DNA from: Cymodocea nodosa
Lineage: Eukaryota; Streptophyta; Magnoliopsida; Alismatales; Cymodoceaceae
Assembly (NCBI GenBank): GCA_036874045.1
Contig: CM072344.1
Span: forward strand, 7,164,501-7,228,500
Direction: 5' to 3'
DNA: 64,000 nucleotides
Made by a program: the position numbers and the translations under genes. Positions 21,746-33,360 of the stretch are shown in pieces (position 1 is the stretch's first letter; every line of letters starts with the position of its first letter). The notes below the pieces were generated by a model. That model was not told where the DNA came from, did not search any database, and saw nothing but the letters and a program-made list of their open reading frames with translations.

Positions 21746-24700
21746 GTTTTGTAGGTACACAATTCAAAATGGATAATGGACAGTGGAGCATCCAACCACA
21801 TGACTAGAAATATACAATTACTTATAGAAATAACAAAGACCAAGAACGGACAAGTTACCTTTGGAAATAAAAGTAAAACAAATATCCTTGGGTCTGGTAA
21901 GGTTCAGGTAACTGAGAAATGCTTTATAAATGATGTCTTATTAGTGGAAAACTTAGGTTTTAATTTATTGAGTGTTCCTGTTTTAATGAAGATTTATAGA
22001 GTAATTTTTGAAAAAGATTCCTGTAAAATTATGGACATGTCTACAAATGAAATTTTATTCACTACATACAAGAAATGATCTATTTGTATTCTAAATTTAC
22101 CTTCTGATATTATTAAAGACAATACTTGCTTAATTGCAAAATCGGATGAAGTCATTTTATGGTATAGAAGGCTAGGACACTCAAACTTAAAATTATTACA
22201 AAAGCTGTCTAAAAAGAATCTAGTTAGAGGTTTACCTAGTATTAAGTACTCGAAAGAGTTTGTGTGATGCATGTCAACTAAGTAAATTACATAAAACATC
22301 CTTTAAAAGCTTAAATGAAATAACAAGCAAAAGAGTATTAGAACTAGTGCATATGGATTTATTTGGACCTATTAGAACAACCAGTCTAGGAGGTAAACAT
22401 TATGCTTTTGTACTAGTTGATGACTATTCTAGATTCACTTGGGTCTATTTTTCTAGCTAATAAAACTGAAGTTTTTGAAGTATTTAAGATATTCTGTAAT
22501 AAAGTTCAGAATGAGCAAAATGTTAAAATTCAAAAACTTAGGAGTGATCATGGTACAGAATTTGATAATGATCAAATGGACACCTTTTGTGAAGAATTAG
22601 GCATAGATCATAGGTACTCATTTCCAAGAGCTCCTTCACAAAATGGGATAGTAGAATGTAAAAATAGATCACTTCAGGAAATGTCCAGAACCATGTTAAA
22701 TGAGAATAAGTTACCCCTATTTCTCTGGGCAGAAGCAGTTCATACAGCATTCTATGTTATAAATAGAGTACATCTAAGACTAATTTTAGATAAAACTCCT
22801 TATGAGATATGGTATAGCAGGGTTCCCAAAATAAGTTATTTAAAACCCTTTGACTGTAAGTGTTTTATTTTAAATACTAAGGAATGAAGAGACAAATTTA
22901 AAGCCAAATTAGATGAAGGTATTTTTGTTGGTTATTCCATTAGAAGTAAAACATATAGAGTTTATAATAAATCAACAAAAACCATGAGGAAACACTGTAT
23001 GTGAAATTTCATGAAAATTCTCATTTGGATTTAAGACATACTGAAAACTTTGATTTAGAAATTCTCTCAGAAATAGTACAAAATGATGTTGATAGAGAAA
23101 TTGATAGATTATCTGACGGAATAAGAAATTTAAGTTTGAATGATGAAAATTTAGAAGAAAATAATGTCATACCTATAGAAAATGTGGAACAACATAGAAA
23201 TTGGCGTTATGCTTCATCTCATCCTATTGATCAGATAATAGGCGATCCTAATCAAAGAGTTAGGACTCAGTCATCAGTAGTCAACATCTATGGTGCTTAT
23301 TCATTTGTTTCTTTGCTAGAACCTAAGAAAATTGAAGATGCCTTAGAAGATGAATTTTGGTATTTAGCTATGCAAGATGAGCTAAATCAATTTATAAGAA
23401 ATGAGGTATGGGATCTAGTTCCACCACCTGAAAATCAGTCCATAATAGGAACAAGGTGGGTATTTAGAAACAAAGTAGATCAAGATGGACATATAGTTAA
23501 AAATAAAGCTAGATTAGTTGTTCAAAGTTACAAGCAAGAGGAAGGAATTGACTATGATGAAACATTTGCTCCTGTTGCTAGACTAGAATCAATACGAATT
23601 TTGTTAGCTTATGCTTGTTATATGGATTTCAAATTATATCAAATGGATGTTAAGACTGCTTTTTTAAATAAATATATAAAAGAAGAAGTGTATGTAAAAT
23701 AACCTACAAGTTTTAAAGATTCAAAACATCCTGAGTATGCTTACAAGCTTAAGAAGGCACTATATGGCCTTAAACAAGCTCCTAGGTCTTGGTATGAAAG
23801 ATTATCTGAATTTCTTATGGAAAAAGGGTATTCCATGGGAAAGGCATATCACACTCTTTTTATCAAGAAGATTGAAAAGGATATATTAGTAGTTCAAATC
23901 TATGTAGATGACATCATATTTGGAGCAACAAATGATAAATTAGTTGAGTCCTTTTCGAAAGACATGACTAATCAATTTGAAATGAGTATGATGGGTGAAC
24001 TATCATTTTTCCTAGGCTTACAAATTAAGCAATTAGATTAGGGTACTTTTATTTCACAAGAAAAATATACTCAAGATTTATTAAAGAGGTTTGGTTTAGA
24101 CAACACTAAAACAAAGAATACACCAATGAGTACTATCACCAAGTTGGATAAAGATGACTTTGGAAAAACTGTAGATGTAAAACAATATAGAAGTATGATT
24201 GGTTCATTACTCTATTTAATAGCTAGTCGACTAGATATTATGTTTAGTGTGTGTACTTGTGCTAGATATCAATCTAATCTTAAGGAATCACACCTACTTG
24301 TTGTTAAACGAATTTTTAAATATCTATTAGGAACCATCAATTTCAGATCGTTTTACTTTAAACTTATTAGGTTATAGTGATCCTGATTTTACAAGATGTA
24401 AGTCTAAAAAAAAAAGCACTAGTGGCACATGTCAATTGTTAGGTAATTCTTTAGTGTCATGGTTCAGCAAAAAGCAAAACTATGTAGCATTATCTACAAC
24501 TGAAGTCGAATATATAGCTGTTGCACTTTACTGTGCTCAAATCCTATGGATCAGACAAACCTTAAAAGATTTTAATTTAGACTATGAACCAACTAAGATT
24601 TTTTGTGATAGTAGTTCTGCAATAAGTTTATCTAAAAATCCTGTGTTACATTCACGAGCAAAACATATAGAAGTTTGACATCATTTTCTAAGGGATAATG

Positions 24701-24837
24701 TTATAAAAGGAAAAATAATATTAAATTTTGTTCCTACCACAGAACAATTAGCAAATCTATTTACAAAACCCTTAGATGAAAATACTTTCTCAAAATTACG
24801 ATTAGAACTTGGTATCTGTAGGTTATCTGATATTTAA
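21746..24837 (+). pseudogene. pol: Pol (protease, integrase, RT, RNase H) of the Sirevirus-like element
   Basis: Protease starts with WIMDSGASNHMT, keeping the DSG active site. Pre-integrase and integrase follow: CDACQLSKLHK, HMDLFGP (first Asp), LRSDHGTEF (second Asp), PSQNGIVE (Glu). RT has [22 protein letters not shown] and an intact YVDD in QIYVDDIIFG. RNase H runs from YSDPDF to RAKHIEV, ending with ANLFTKPL. Frameshifts occur near 22,260, 22,445, 22,985 and 24,360; stops near 22,885, 23,700, 24,039 and 24,676 add to the damage. Domain order and sequence place it in the Sirevirus lineage of copia. It cannot be expressed as one protein. Confidence 0.9.
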
Positions 24838-26399
24838 ATGGTCTTGTTCATTGTAGTTTGGTTTGTTATAAGGAAGTTTTAGAATTTAATGTCTTTATCT
24901 TTAAAAAAAAACAAAAAAACAAAATATCTATTTTCAAATTACAGTTTTCTAGTAGTTAAGAATTTATAAAATTCTGATTTTTATTGAAGTCAATTTATTT
25001 AAGAAAAATTCAGAAAAGATTACTTAAAGATAGTTAAATTTATTCAATATGAGTGTCAACTATATTTTTGTTACTTATGTGTATGCTATTACAAATATTT
25101 TAACAGGAAAATACATAGAAAGTATGTACTTTTTATTAAAGGAAAGTTATTAACATTCTGTTAGAAAAATTAAGTATTGCGGTTGCCTCTAATTTAATTT
25201 ACTGTCTTATTTTATTTTTGTTTGTAATTACTTGAGTAATTAAGTCCGTTGGGGGATCTTAAACCCTAGTCACTTAAACCAACTGATTTGGTATGTGCTG
25301 ACTGAAAACTCATTTTGCAAGTAATTCAGATTATATTTAAAAAAAAAAAATTTATTACCTGTTCTCACTTGTCATTGAGTAACTAATTATCTTTCTCCTA
25401 AGCAAGGGATTGTGATCACGTAAAAAGATGATATTATGGGAGGTAATACATAAAATATATATATGAATATAAAAAAAAAAGGGCAATATACTCAAGCTTA
25501 ATTTATCTTTCAAGGTGTTATAACAATCCTGCATTGTTATTATCTACTCTTTACACGTAATGTACGATATTTATTGTCTTAAGTTTATGTACTCATTATT
25601 GAATTCTTTTTAAGTTTCTGAAGGTATATCTTTATGAATTATCTTTTGTAAACTGAATAAGATAAAAGCCAGAAAGTCTAAATTGTTAAGTCTACTACTT
25701 ATTTCTATATTTAATTCAAATTTTAAAAAAAAAGAAGAAGGAGAGACTCAAATCTATTTAGGGCTTGGCAACCCACATTAAGTACGCCATAGATTCTTTA
25801 CACTACATTTATGTAGGGAGAGCAATTTCTCGTATAATAATTCATCTCTTATGAACTATTACATGTTTTCATAAAAGAATCTGCATAATTTCAGGAAATA
25901 CACTTTAATTAAGTACATTTCTGAATTGTCGGTGACTTGCAATTTTTTTTTAATTCTTAAGTATCTGAATTTTCTATTGTTTCGGCAAGTTATATTGCAA
26001 GTATCGGACAGTTGTGTTTTAAAATGTTCAATATACTATTTTATTATTTCTTGAAGTACACGTGTCGAAACCATAATGCATGACTTAAGTGGATTTTTGG
26101 TAAGTTATCTGTAACTCTCCGAAATGCGTCTGGGCATCGGAAAGTTAGATTTGTAACTATCTTAAACATTTCTTTATTATAAAACTACTTAAGTACACAT
26201 GTCATGATCTGGAAGATTGACTTAAGTTATCTTTCAGAAGGTTATTTGTAACTCTCTAAAATGCACCTGAGCATCGGATAGTTAGGTTTATAAGTCTTCG
26301 AAACTTTCTAAACACCTTAAGTTCAAATTGTGCACTTGTTGAATTTCACTGCTTTATAATGTCTCAGTCGAAACTCAAACAGTTATGTTTAACTCTTTG
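24838..26399 (+). other. Pol-to-env spacer with Athila-type 3' noncoding and U3-like sequence
   Basis: No gene. 25,385-25,450 matches 14,750-14,815 of the gypsy-type element B (CCTAAGCAAGGGATTGTG, GTAAAAAGATG, GGAGGTAAT). From about 25,865 to 26,330 the sequence matches the U3 part of the Athila-type LTR at 60,277-62,465 (reversed) and 48,430-48,720: AAAGAATCTGCATAATTTC, GTACATTTCT, TTATTATTTCTTG, ACACGTGTCGAAACC, ATGCATGACTTAAGTGG. Thus a copia element carries gypsy LTR-type sequence between pol and its extra ORF. Motifs TAACTCTCCGAAATGC and GCATCGGA(T/A)AGTTA repeat here. Confidence 0.7.
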
Positions 26400-26747
26400 A
26401 CTTTTCACACCTATTCCTTTGAGAAACTCGAATAGTTATCATAAGTCTTCGAGTTTTCTCACTTTTTACTTAGCCTGAAGTTAGTTTCTTTATACGAACA
26501 GTTACGCTAAGTATTCTGCAATTGTTGGTTTTAAAACTTGTACAGTTATTGCAAGCACTTGAGTTATTTATCAGTAACGGATCTTATATTTATGATTTCA
26601 ATAATTAAATCTGTTTATCTGTTTATAAACTCGAAGAGTTATAAATGTTTTACTAACAACCTTTCGTGTTTCTACCTTGGTAAAACCCTAGCTTCACAAT
26701 CTTTACTTTCACTAAGTTCTACAGTGTAAAGCGAAGATTAATCAACA
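26400..26747 (+). promoter_or_regulatory. Candidate internal promoter upstream of the env-position ORF
   Basis: Repeated AACTCGAANAGTTA and TTCGAGTT palindromes lead to a TATAAA at 26,624-26,629, about 120 bp before the ATG at 26,748. The leader has AAACCCTA (26,683-26,690), a telobox often found in plant leaders and promoters. Motif order resembles the LTR promoter of this family. This is inference from motifs; no transcript data are available. Confidence 0.4.
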
Positions 26748-29341
26748 ATGTCAAGATGTAGAAGAGGACGTGGTAGAATGACCAAAGTGTAGAAAAGAGA
26801 GCTGGAAATTTAGAAAATACAAAGTGAAATCAATGACATTTACTCCAGGTACACTTTTTCAAATGAAGTACTACACGAAGTAAGAAAAGCTGTTCAAGAA
26901 GAGAAAAATTTCTATTGGAAATTTATTCAAAATTATGCTGAAACACAGTTTAGACTAAAATAGATTGAACTTTCCGCATTGCATTTATGGAAAAGAAATT
27001 TACAACCTAACCCTGCGGTTGTAAGTTCTGGACATGTACTAGAGACATCAGTACAATTTATCACCTATTATGGAAAGAAGTGCGGACCAATGATCGAAAA
27101 TGCAAACAGGGAATTATAATCCTTGCATTCCCAACATTATTTTCCCCCAACTGTTTTAGATGATATTAAACAGTATATAGATGAACAGAAAACTGCCATT
27201 AGCAAAATGAGCCTTCGAAGTGAAGGACAAAGAGTTTATCAACTCAAAATGGTAGAGGTTGAGAGCTTAAAACTCTATATTCCATTATTACAACCTAGGC
27301 ATCATGGTGAAGGACCATCAAGACCCCAAGTGCCTTTAACAAGAGAAATTAAGACAATTTTAGAACCTCCTAAACAACCTAAAACACTGCAAACATATAG
27401 TCGGAAAAAAAAAAGACAATGCAATATTTTGGACTAACTATAGGTGTACAAGGAATATTGCAGCAAAAAGAAGAATCAGTGAAAAATGGAAAACTATGCT
27501 CCATTGCAGAAGCTAGAGAGACAATTTTGTTAGGAATCCCAGTAGATGTGACAAATATTGGCTTACAAGCATATACTCTAAGGTATTGTGTCACATTAGT
27601 TTATAATGTATCATTTAATACAATGGATAGTTTTTTACACAATGCTGCAAGCACACATTCTTTTCCTACGGAAAGAGAGAATATAGGAAATTTTGATGAT
27701 ACATATACAGATGATATCCAATTTGATGATATTTTTGACAACATAGATACTGAGTCTATGAATTTTGAAGATATTTCATTTGAAGAGGAATGTACAGATA
27801 TTCTTCCTCTTACTATATCTCGAACAGAGACTTTTGAATTTTGGTACAGTTGCTTATACTACACTTTATATATATGATTATGTCTGTTACAGTATATAGT
27901 ATACTTGTTGATAAATGTATATAATCAACAACATACACAGTTACAAATAGAATATGATACTACCAATGTCTCACATATACAAATTTCAGAAATATAGGAT
28001 GATTCTATTCCACAGACAGATATAGAACATTCTTTCATACAAAGACAGTTGTATAGATCAAATATAGATATACATGTTGCTGATATGCAGAGTGTTACAG
28101 AGGCTGTTGCTACTAAAATGCTTCCAGAAGAACAAATAGCAGAATTTCAGCAGATTATTGATACGATAATAACAGATATTTCAGACATTTATACTAGTTT
28201 TGATGGAAATTCCACCGGTTCTGAAAGATTTGAAAATATAGATGTTGCTGATAATATTGAAACGAGTCCCAGATCAAAACATCATGATAGGAAAATACCT
28301 AATCCTAAACAAAGTTTAGATGAAAATACACTATTATGGTTCAGAAATAATTCCTGTTATGACAAATTTTAGACATATAAAACTTTTACAATTTTATATT
28401 CAAGACCAGCTAAGTTTGAAGGAATGACACACATACGAGAACTGTTTGAATTTCAAGGCTTGCTGACTCTACTTCCACAATAGCCAGGCTATCTTGCTAT
28501 ACCTGAACTTATCAATTGTTTTTACTCAAACTTAACAGTGGAAGAAAGTATTCTTGTTTCTAATATACAAGACAATGACATATATTTAACTCTAGATTTA
28601 CTTCATCAGGTACTTGGTCTGAAAAATGAAGGAGTTAAATTATCAGAAAGAAAACAGGTTTATCAATTGGGATGGGACATTACAAGTTTAGCCAAAGATC
28701 CAATTGCCAACAAACCATTGACATTACTAAATGACTTAAATGGCCAAGCACGTTTTATTGTAAAAATATTGCATGCTACATTGTTTCAGAGGTTTGGTCA
28801 TGAGGCAGAAGTTGGTAGATGTTGTCTTTATACTACGTATGCATTAATAAACCATATACAAGTGAACTGGTATGATATTTTTGTTTCACATATCTTACAT
28901 TTGCAAAGTAAATTATTTTATGGTGATACAATTTTGAGAATTGTGGCAAGTCAAACAAATATTACACCTTGGCCACAGAAAAGATTAAAGTCAAGATCTT
29001 TCTCTACAAAGGAACTCCAAAAATACTAGGAAGCAGATACACCTGTCCTCAGACAACAACAACAACAGGATCGGCAAACACAGTTACAGCAGTAACAACA
29101 ACAATCCACACAATTTACAAATACACAGCAACATACAGATATACAACAAGGTATACATACAAAAATACATACAGGTATAGATACAGACATACATACTGAA
29201 TTTTTACAGCAACCATCACAAGTTTCTCAAAATGATTTAGATCAAGCATTACTTGATCAGATAAATAGAGTTAGTATAGAAATTGCAAGGAAAATTTCAG
29301 ATACTCTAATTGATATTTTTCAAAGACAAAGAGGCTTGTGA
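26748..29341 (+). pseudogene. Env-position ORF of the Sirevirus-like element (putative plant transposon protein-like)
   Basis: Starts at ATG 26,748 with a basic N-terminus (MSRCRRGRGR). It stays in one frame to about 27,410, shifts at a run of ten A, then stays in the second frame to TGA 29,339-29,341. Stops, mostly TAG, interrupt it. The middle is Asp/Glu-rich. The part from about 28,320 has YSRP, LFEFQGLL, FYSNL, LGLKNE and later KRLKSRSFSTKE; all have counterparts in the gypsy-type ORF at 1-1,618. A Gln-rich stretch (29,054-29,110) precedes the end. No clear signal peptide or transmembrane helix, so calling it env-like rests on position only. Function is unknown. Confidence 0.75.
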
Positions 29342-29667
29342 TTATACAAATTATGTATTACATGATTTATTTTTTGTAATTTGTAACCAAAACTATTATG
29401 TAAACTGTTTACTGATTTTAATGTTACATGTTTATTTTTCACAGTTTATGATATTAAACAGTTTATGCTTAATCCATAAATCCTATGTATGTTTGAAACT
29501 ATCGTTTTGATTAATATATGCTTAGTAAGATTTCCTTCCTTACATTTAACTTGCTTAACTTCCTAAAGGAGGAGAAAATAGTTTGTTTACTTTTTTATAA
29601 TGCCAAAAGGGGGGAGATATAAATTATGTGACTTATTAGGTTTTGACATCATCAAAAAGGGGGAGAT
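29342..29667 (+). other. Noncoding end of the Sirevirus-like element with three polypurine tracts
   Basis: Purine tracts at 29,565-29,578 (AAAGGAGGAGAAAA), 29,605-29,619 (AAAAGGGGGGAGATA) and 29,654-29,667 (AAAAAGGGGGAGATT), the last touching the LTR. Several PPT copies before the 3' LTR are characteristic of Sireviruses. The rest is AT-rich without a gene. Confidence 0.85.
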
Positions 29668-30856
29668 TGTTAGGTATTTAATTTTGATGATATATGCTTT
29701 ATTAACGTATTTAAATAAGTCTACATAATATTCTCTAAGTATAATAGTTAACAGATTATCGGAAAGTTTCATTTTTATGTTGGATAAATTAAAGATTTTT
29801 GAAGAGTTAGATTTGCAATAGTTAAACTTTCAGATAGTTAACGTTTCGGATTGTTCAACTTTCGGATAGTTAACGTTTTGTTTTTGTCGAATACTTTATG
29901 TTAAAAACTCATATAGTTAAGGTTATCTACACATGTATTTTTAATGTTTTAAATTGTCACGTGTTTTCCATGTGCGTTCGGTAATGAAAAATTGAATAGT
30001 TAGATAACTATTCGAGTTTTTATATGCATGGATAGATAACTATTTGAGTTTTATAAAAGGACTAACGAACAGATAAGTTTTGTTGTTTAGTCACGTGTTT
30101 TGCAGGTGCAAAAACTTGAAGAGTTAAAGGATAAGTGTTCGAGTTTTTATAAGACTTAAAGGGTAAATGTTCGACTAAATTGATGACTTAGAATATATTC
30201 TACAAGACTCTAGGAAAATAAAGTTTCAGTGAATCTACGAAGTAGAGATCGTGGAAATTCAAATATAAAGTAATTTGGATTAAAGAGAAAATTAGTATGT
30301 AGATTATGGATTGTGGATTAAGTGGATGAACATGCTGAACATGAAAGACAACAGAGTTCGACTACAAATAGAGAGTACGAGCTACATTACAATAGAGGAT
30401 CCCAATCTCGAAAACCAAGTCTGAATATTCAATCCGGATTCTTAACTGAAAAGTTAAGTTTGAATATTCATATTCTGAAAAGTTCTCCAACATCAGAAGA
30501 AGTTCAAAATTCCAAGCAATTTCAGAAAAGGAGTTGCAAACGTAAGAAGTCTGGAAATTCGACAACTAGAGAAGAAGAAATATAGAAGCTGAGCAAAGAC
30601 AAAGAAAGATCTGATTTTATACAATTCGAAATTAGTTTTCAATAAGAGCTTTATTGTTATATTTGAATTGTATATCGAACATTTCTGTATCAAAACCGTC
30701 AAAAAGGGAATTGAGCTGAAAAGATATTGTGAATTCTGTCTTGAAATAAAAGAATAGAATTTCATTTATGAGTGTTTTGTGCTCTTGTTTTATCTGCTAG
30801 TATTTAATTACTAATGACACAATTCACCCCCCTCTTGTGATACAAACAATCTTATA
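29668..30856 (+). repeat. 3' LTR of the Sirevirus-like element
   Basis: 1,189 bp, TGTTAGGTATTT to AATCTTATA, collinear with the 5' LTR minus its 360-bp duplication. TATAAAAGG at 30,052-30,060. The terminal CA has decayed to TA. Confidence 0.9.
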
Positions 30857-31098
30857 GAAGGCTTAAAGATGTAAAAGATACAGTAACAACTCGTTAAGTT
30901 AGTGAGTAAAAAATCGTAAGTTATATATCTGAACTCGTTAAGTTAGAATTATGCATGTGTTGAATTTAAATGCTTTAGTATATCATGTGAGATGCACATA
31001 TTTAACTTGTTAAGTTAGCATAGCTGTACACATTGAGTTACATGAATACACACTAAGGTAACACGTTATGTTAGCAGCTTATTTCTTTATTGCACGTG
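30857..31098 (+). repeat. LTR2 fragment, plus orientation (left part)
   Basis: GAAGGCTTAAAG followed by ACTCGTTAAGTTAG repeats matches the reverse complement of 40,290-40,540 in the LTR of element F. It is cut on the left by the Sirevirus 3' LTR. On the right it passes into an Athila-type LTR at a shared TGCACGTG (31,091-31,098). Confidence 0.7.
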
Positions 31099-32546
31099 TT
31101 TTATAGTTAAATCAACGAAGTAAGTCCATTGAGTTATCTATAACTCCACGGATCATTTATTTTCTAATATGCCACTATAGCGGTTACAGAAATAGGATAT
31201 TCGAAGGAAAACCACGATTCCACGTATCACGTAGGAATTCACTCGTGGAAGGGAGAAGAAATCACTATTGTTGATTTGAATGAAGGAAATCCAACCGATC
31301 ATCTAAAGCAGAAGCAGCTACTATTGAAGAAATATAAAAGAAGAGGAGAAAAAATAAAGAAAGTGTGGTAGGCGGTGTGTGGCAGTGTGTGTAAAGGTGG
31401 AGGACCGCGCTAACTACAGGCAGCATCAGAAGTTCACTAAAGCATCCACACCATCACCAACAATTCACCAACATCACCAACATTACCATAATCATCAACC
31501 ATCGGAGGTCTGTGAGGATACTTTCCTGATGTCGGGTCGATTCCAAGCCAAACACGGTGTCTAACAACCATTGTGAGGAGTGATCGCGTCGCAGGAAGGA
31601 AAGCCATTTTCACCAAACATCGACTCATATCTCAGGAGATCGTAAAGCTTCTAGCCTTGGTTTTGGGTTAATGCTAGTATGTTGAAAAGGAGATCATCTT
31701 GCAATTCTGGACTCGCGATTTTATAAGGAGAGGAGGCAGGATTGTAAGTGATTAAGTTTTCAGTGGTGTAATCACGTCGCATGTAGTGACAGAAGTATTT
31801 ACTGCCGATAGAGATTTTTACATTTCACCTTTCACCCATTTCCATGAACATCTCAAAACAAAAATACCAAAAACAACAACTTATCTGCGTTTATATTTAG
31901 TATTTAAGTGTTGTATTGTTTGTTTTGTATTGTGATTAAAGTTATCATTGTCAGTATTGTGAATGTTTTATGTTTGTTTGATTTAGAAAATAGAAAATAG
32001 TATTACAATTTACTGAAATTGATTTGTTCTAGATACTTAAAGATTTTAATGGTTACTGTCTGAAATATTTGAATGTTAGTAGAGCTTAATGATAAATCTA
32101 ATATTAACTAGCATTAAAAAGCTTAATTGATGTTATTTACAATCTGTGGAACCGCCCATGGTTGGCCGAATTCCTCTGTAAATAGCAGTATTTAACTGAA
32201 AAGATAGGCTCGCGGAGTTAACTTAAGTCCATGAGATTAGTCCATTGAGTTAGCCATTACTCCACGAACTTAGTCCGTTGTATTATTTGTAACTCAACGG
32301 AGTGATTACTGAACACATTAAGTATAATATAAAAAAACAGAACAGTACGCAATTCTTACTCAATTCTCTATGGGATCGACCTATACTTGCACACAAATAC
32401 AATATACACTGTGCACTTGCAATTAAAATACAAATTGGAATTAATATCTAATTTGTGTGAAAGGTTGTTTGTTTACTTCTAAAGAAATTATTGATATAAG
32501 CATAAAGACAAATTAACCAAGTTAAAAATAGAAGTTAACAAATACA
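31091..32546 (+). repeat. Athila-type LTR fragment (element E)
   Basis: Matches 49,009-50,300 (element C) and the reverse complement of 60,277-61,690 (element D). It includes GCCACTATAGCGGTTAC, a TATAAA at 31,333-31,338, a CACCAACA-rich leader, paired AACTCAACGGA palindromes at 32,205-32,300 and the near-terminal GGGATCGACC/TGTGCACTTGCA motif. It ends AACAAATACA at 32,546. The distal U3 is missing. Short ORFs inside show nothing recognisable. Confidence 0.8.
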
Positions 32547-32548
32547 AG

Positions 32549-32640
32549 TTTTCTAGCACTATTGCTAGAGAACTAAACAAGTTCTCTGGTGCCGCCTAAA
32601 AACACCAAACAAGTTTTCTGGTGCCGTTGTCGAGGAATTG
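32549..32640 (+). other. Three tandem tRNA-Asp-type primer-site copies
   Basis: TAGCACTATTGCTAGAGA (32,554), TGGTGCCGCC (32,587) and TGGTGCCGTTGTCGAGGA (32,619) are spaced 32-33 bp, each preceded by AAGTT and TCT. The last differs from the Athila primer site TGGCGCCGTTGCCGGGGA at three positions, all transitions. Confidence 0.65.
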
Positions 32641-32709
32641 AGAAGCTAAGCAACTATATGAGCTGTTTTGTTTTAATAGCAATAGGAGTGTTGTGTGTTT
32701 TCTTCTATA

Positions 32710-33213
32710 ATGGAGAATGTGGCATATGCTTATGCTCAAAGATTTCTGAAACCTGTAGTTAGCATATGTGAATTCTGCAATTTGGAAAGTCACAATATTT
32801 TTGATTGTTTGAAACTGAAAAGATTGCAGATGGTTAGATCACATGAACAACAAATGAATTATCTTCACTATAATAGATCTGAGTATGAGAATCCTATGGT
32901 TTACCCAACTAATGGTCAGCTTAGAATGTGTAATATGTTGAGAGACAAGGAAGTTTGGGATAGGTATAATAGACTAGAGCATAGCTTAGAGCAAAACATG
33001 GACAAACTGGAATAATTTATGTGTCAGCAACAAGAAGTCAACCAATTAAACTATAAGGAAGCATATTCAGAACCTAAAATTGATATTATTTATGAAACTG
33101 AAAAAACCACAATGAAAATTGATCAAAAATTGAATGCAATGAGATTAGATGATTTGGAAAAAAAACTAAAAGCATTGGATGAATTTACAATGAAATTACA
33201 AGTTATGAGGTGA
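32710..33213 (+). pseudogene. Small zinc-knuckle ORF of element E (Gag-like)
   Basis: ATG 32,710 to TGA 33,211-33,213, 167 codons in one frame with a single TAA at 33,013 (CAA likely). Residues 19-32 form a CCHC knuckle, CEFCNLESHNIFDC (C-x2-C-x4-H-x4-C), as in Gag nucleocapsid. The remainder is Gln/Glu/Lys-rich, with heptad-like Leu and Met spacing suggesting a coiled coil. It lies where gag normally starts, about 70 bp after the primer site, but lacks the Gag core seen at 2,470 and 12,481. It may be the first ORF of a rearranged family or of a non-autonomous element. Confidence 0.6.
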
Positions 33214-33360
33214 ATGCATAGTATCTCATTTTGATAAGATACTATTAATAAGATACTATTATGATTTTTCAATAAATACATAGTATCTTAAGCAGCAGTT
33301 TAGATATTACTTAGATATTTATGATAAGTATATAATATCTATGAGGTGAACAACATCATC
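33214..33360 (+). other. Noncoding tail of element E fragment
   Basis: AT-rich with repeated GATACTATTA and TAGTATCTTA motifs; no gene. It joins LTR2 at about 33,360 without a visible end motif or duplication. Confidence 0.4.

Larger units (their letters stand above)
16080..30856 (+). mobile_element. Sirevirus-like Ty1/copia element with env-position ORF, both LTRs present
   Basis: LTRs at 16,080-17,620 and 29,668-30,856 start TGTTAGG and end in C(C/T)TA(C/T)A. An iMet-type primer site (TGGTATCAGAGC) follows the left LTR and three purine tracts precede the right one. Domain order is Gag with CCHC knuckle, protease, integrase, RT, RNase H, which is copia order, then a long spacer and an extra ORF. 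Extra ORF, multiple PPTs and long LTRs are Sirevirus hallmarks. Flanks are CTTAT on the left and GAAGG on the right, so no target duplication is visible. Solo LTR L3b is nested in gag. Pol has at least four frameshifts, so the copy is old. Confidence 0.88.

Noticed and set aside
28969..29199. A Thr/Tyr-rich ORF.
   Set aside because: Shadow frame of the Gln-rich end of the env-position ORF.
26748..29341. A retroviral envelope gene.
   Set aside because: No signal peptide, furin-like site, fusion peptide or transmembrane helix is visible; only the position is env-like.
31160..31640. A small exon-like stretch with ORFs after a TATA box (31,379-31,564), possibly a host gene.
   Set aside because: Repeated at 49,010-49,500 and, reversed, at 61,180-61,600 as part of the Athila-type LTR.
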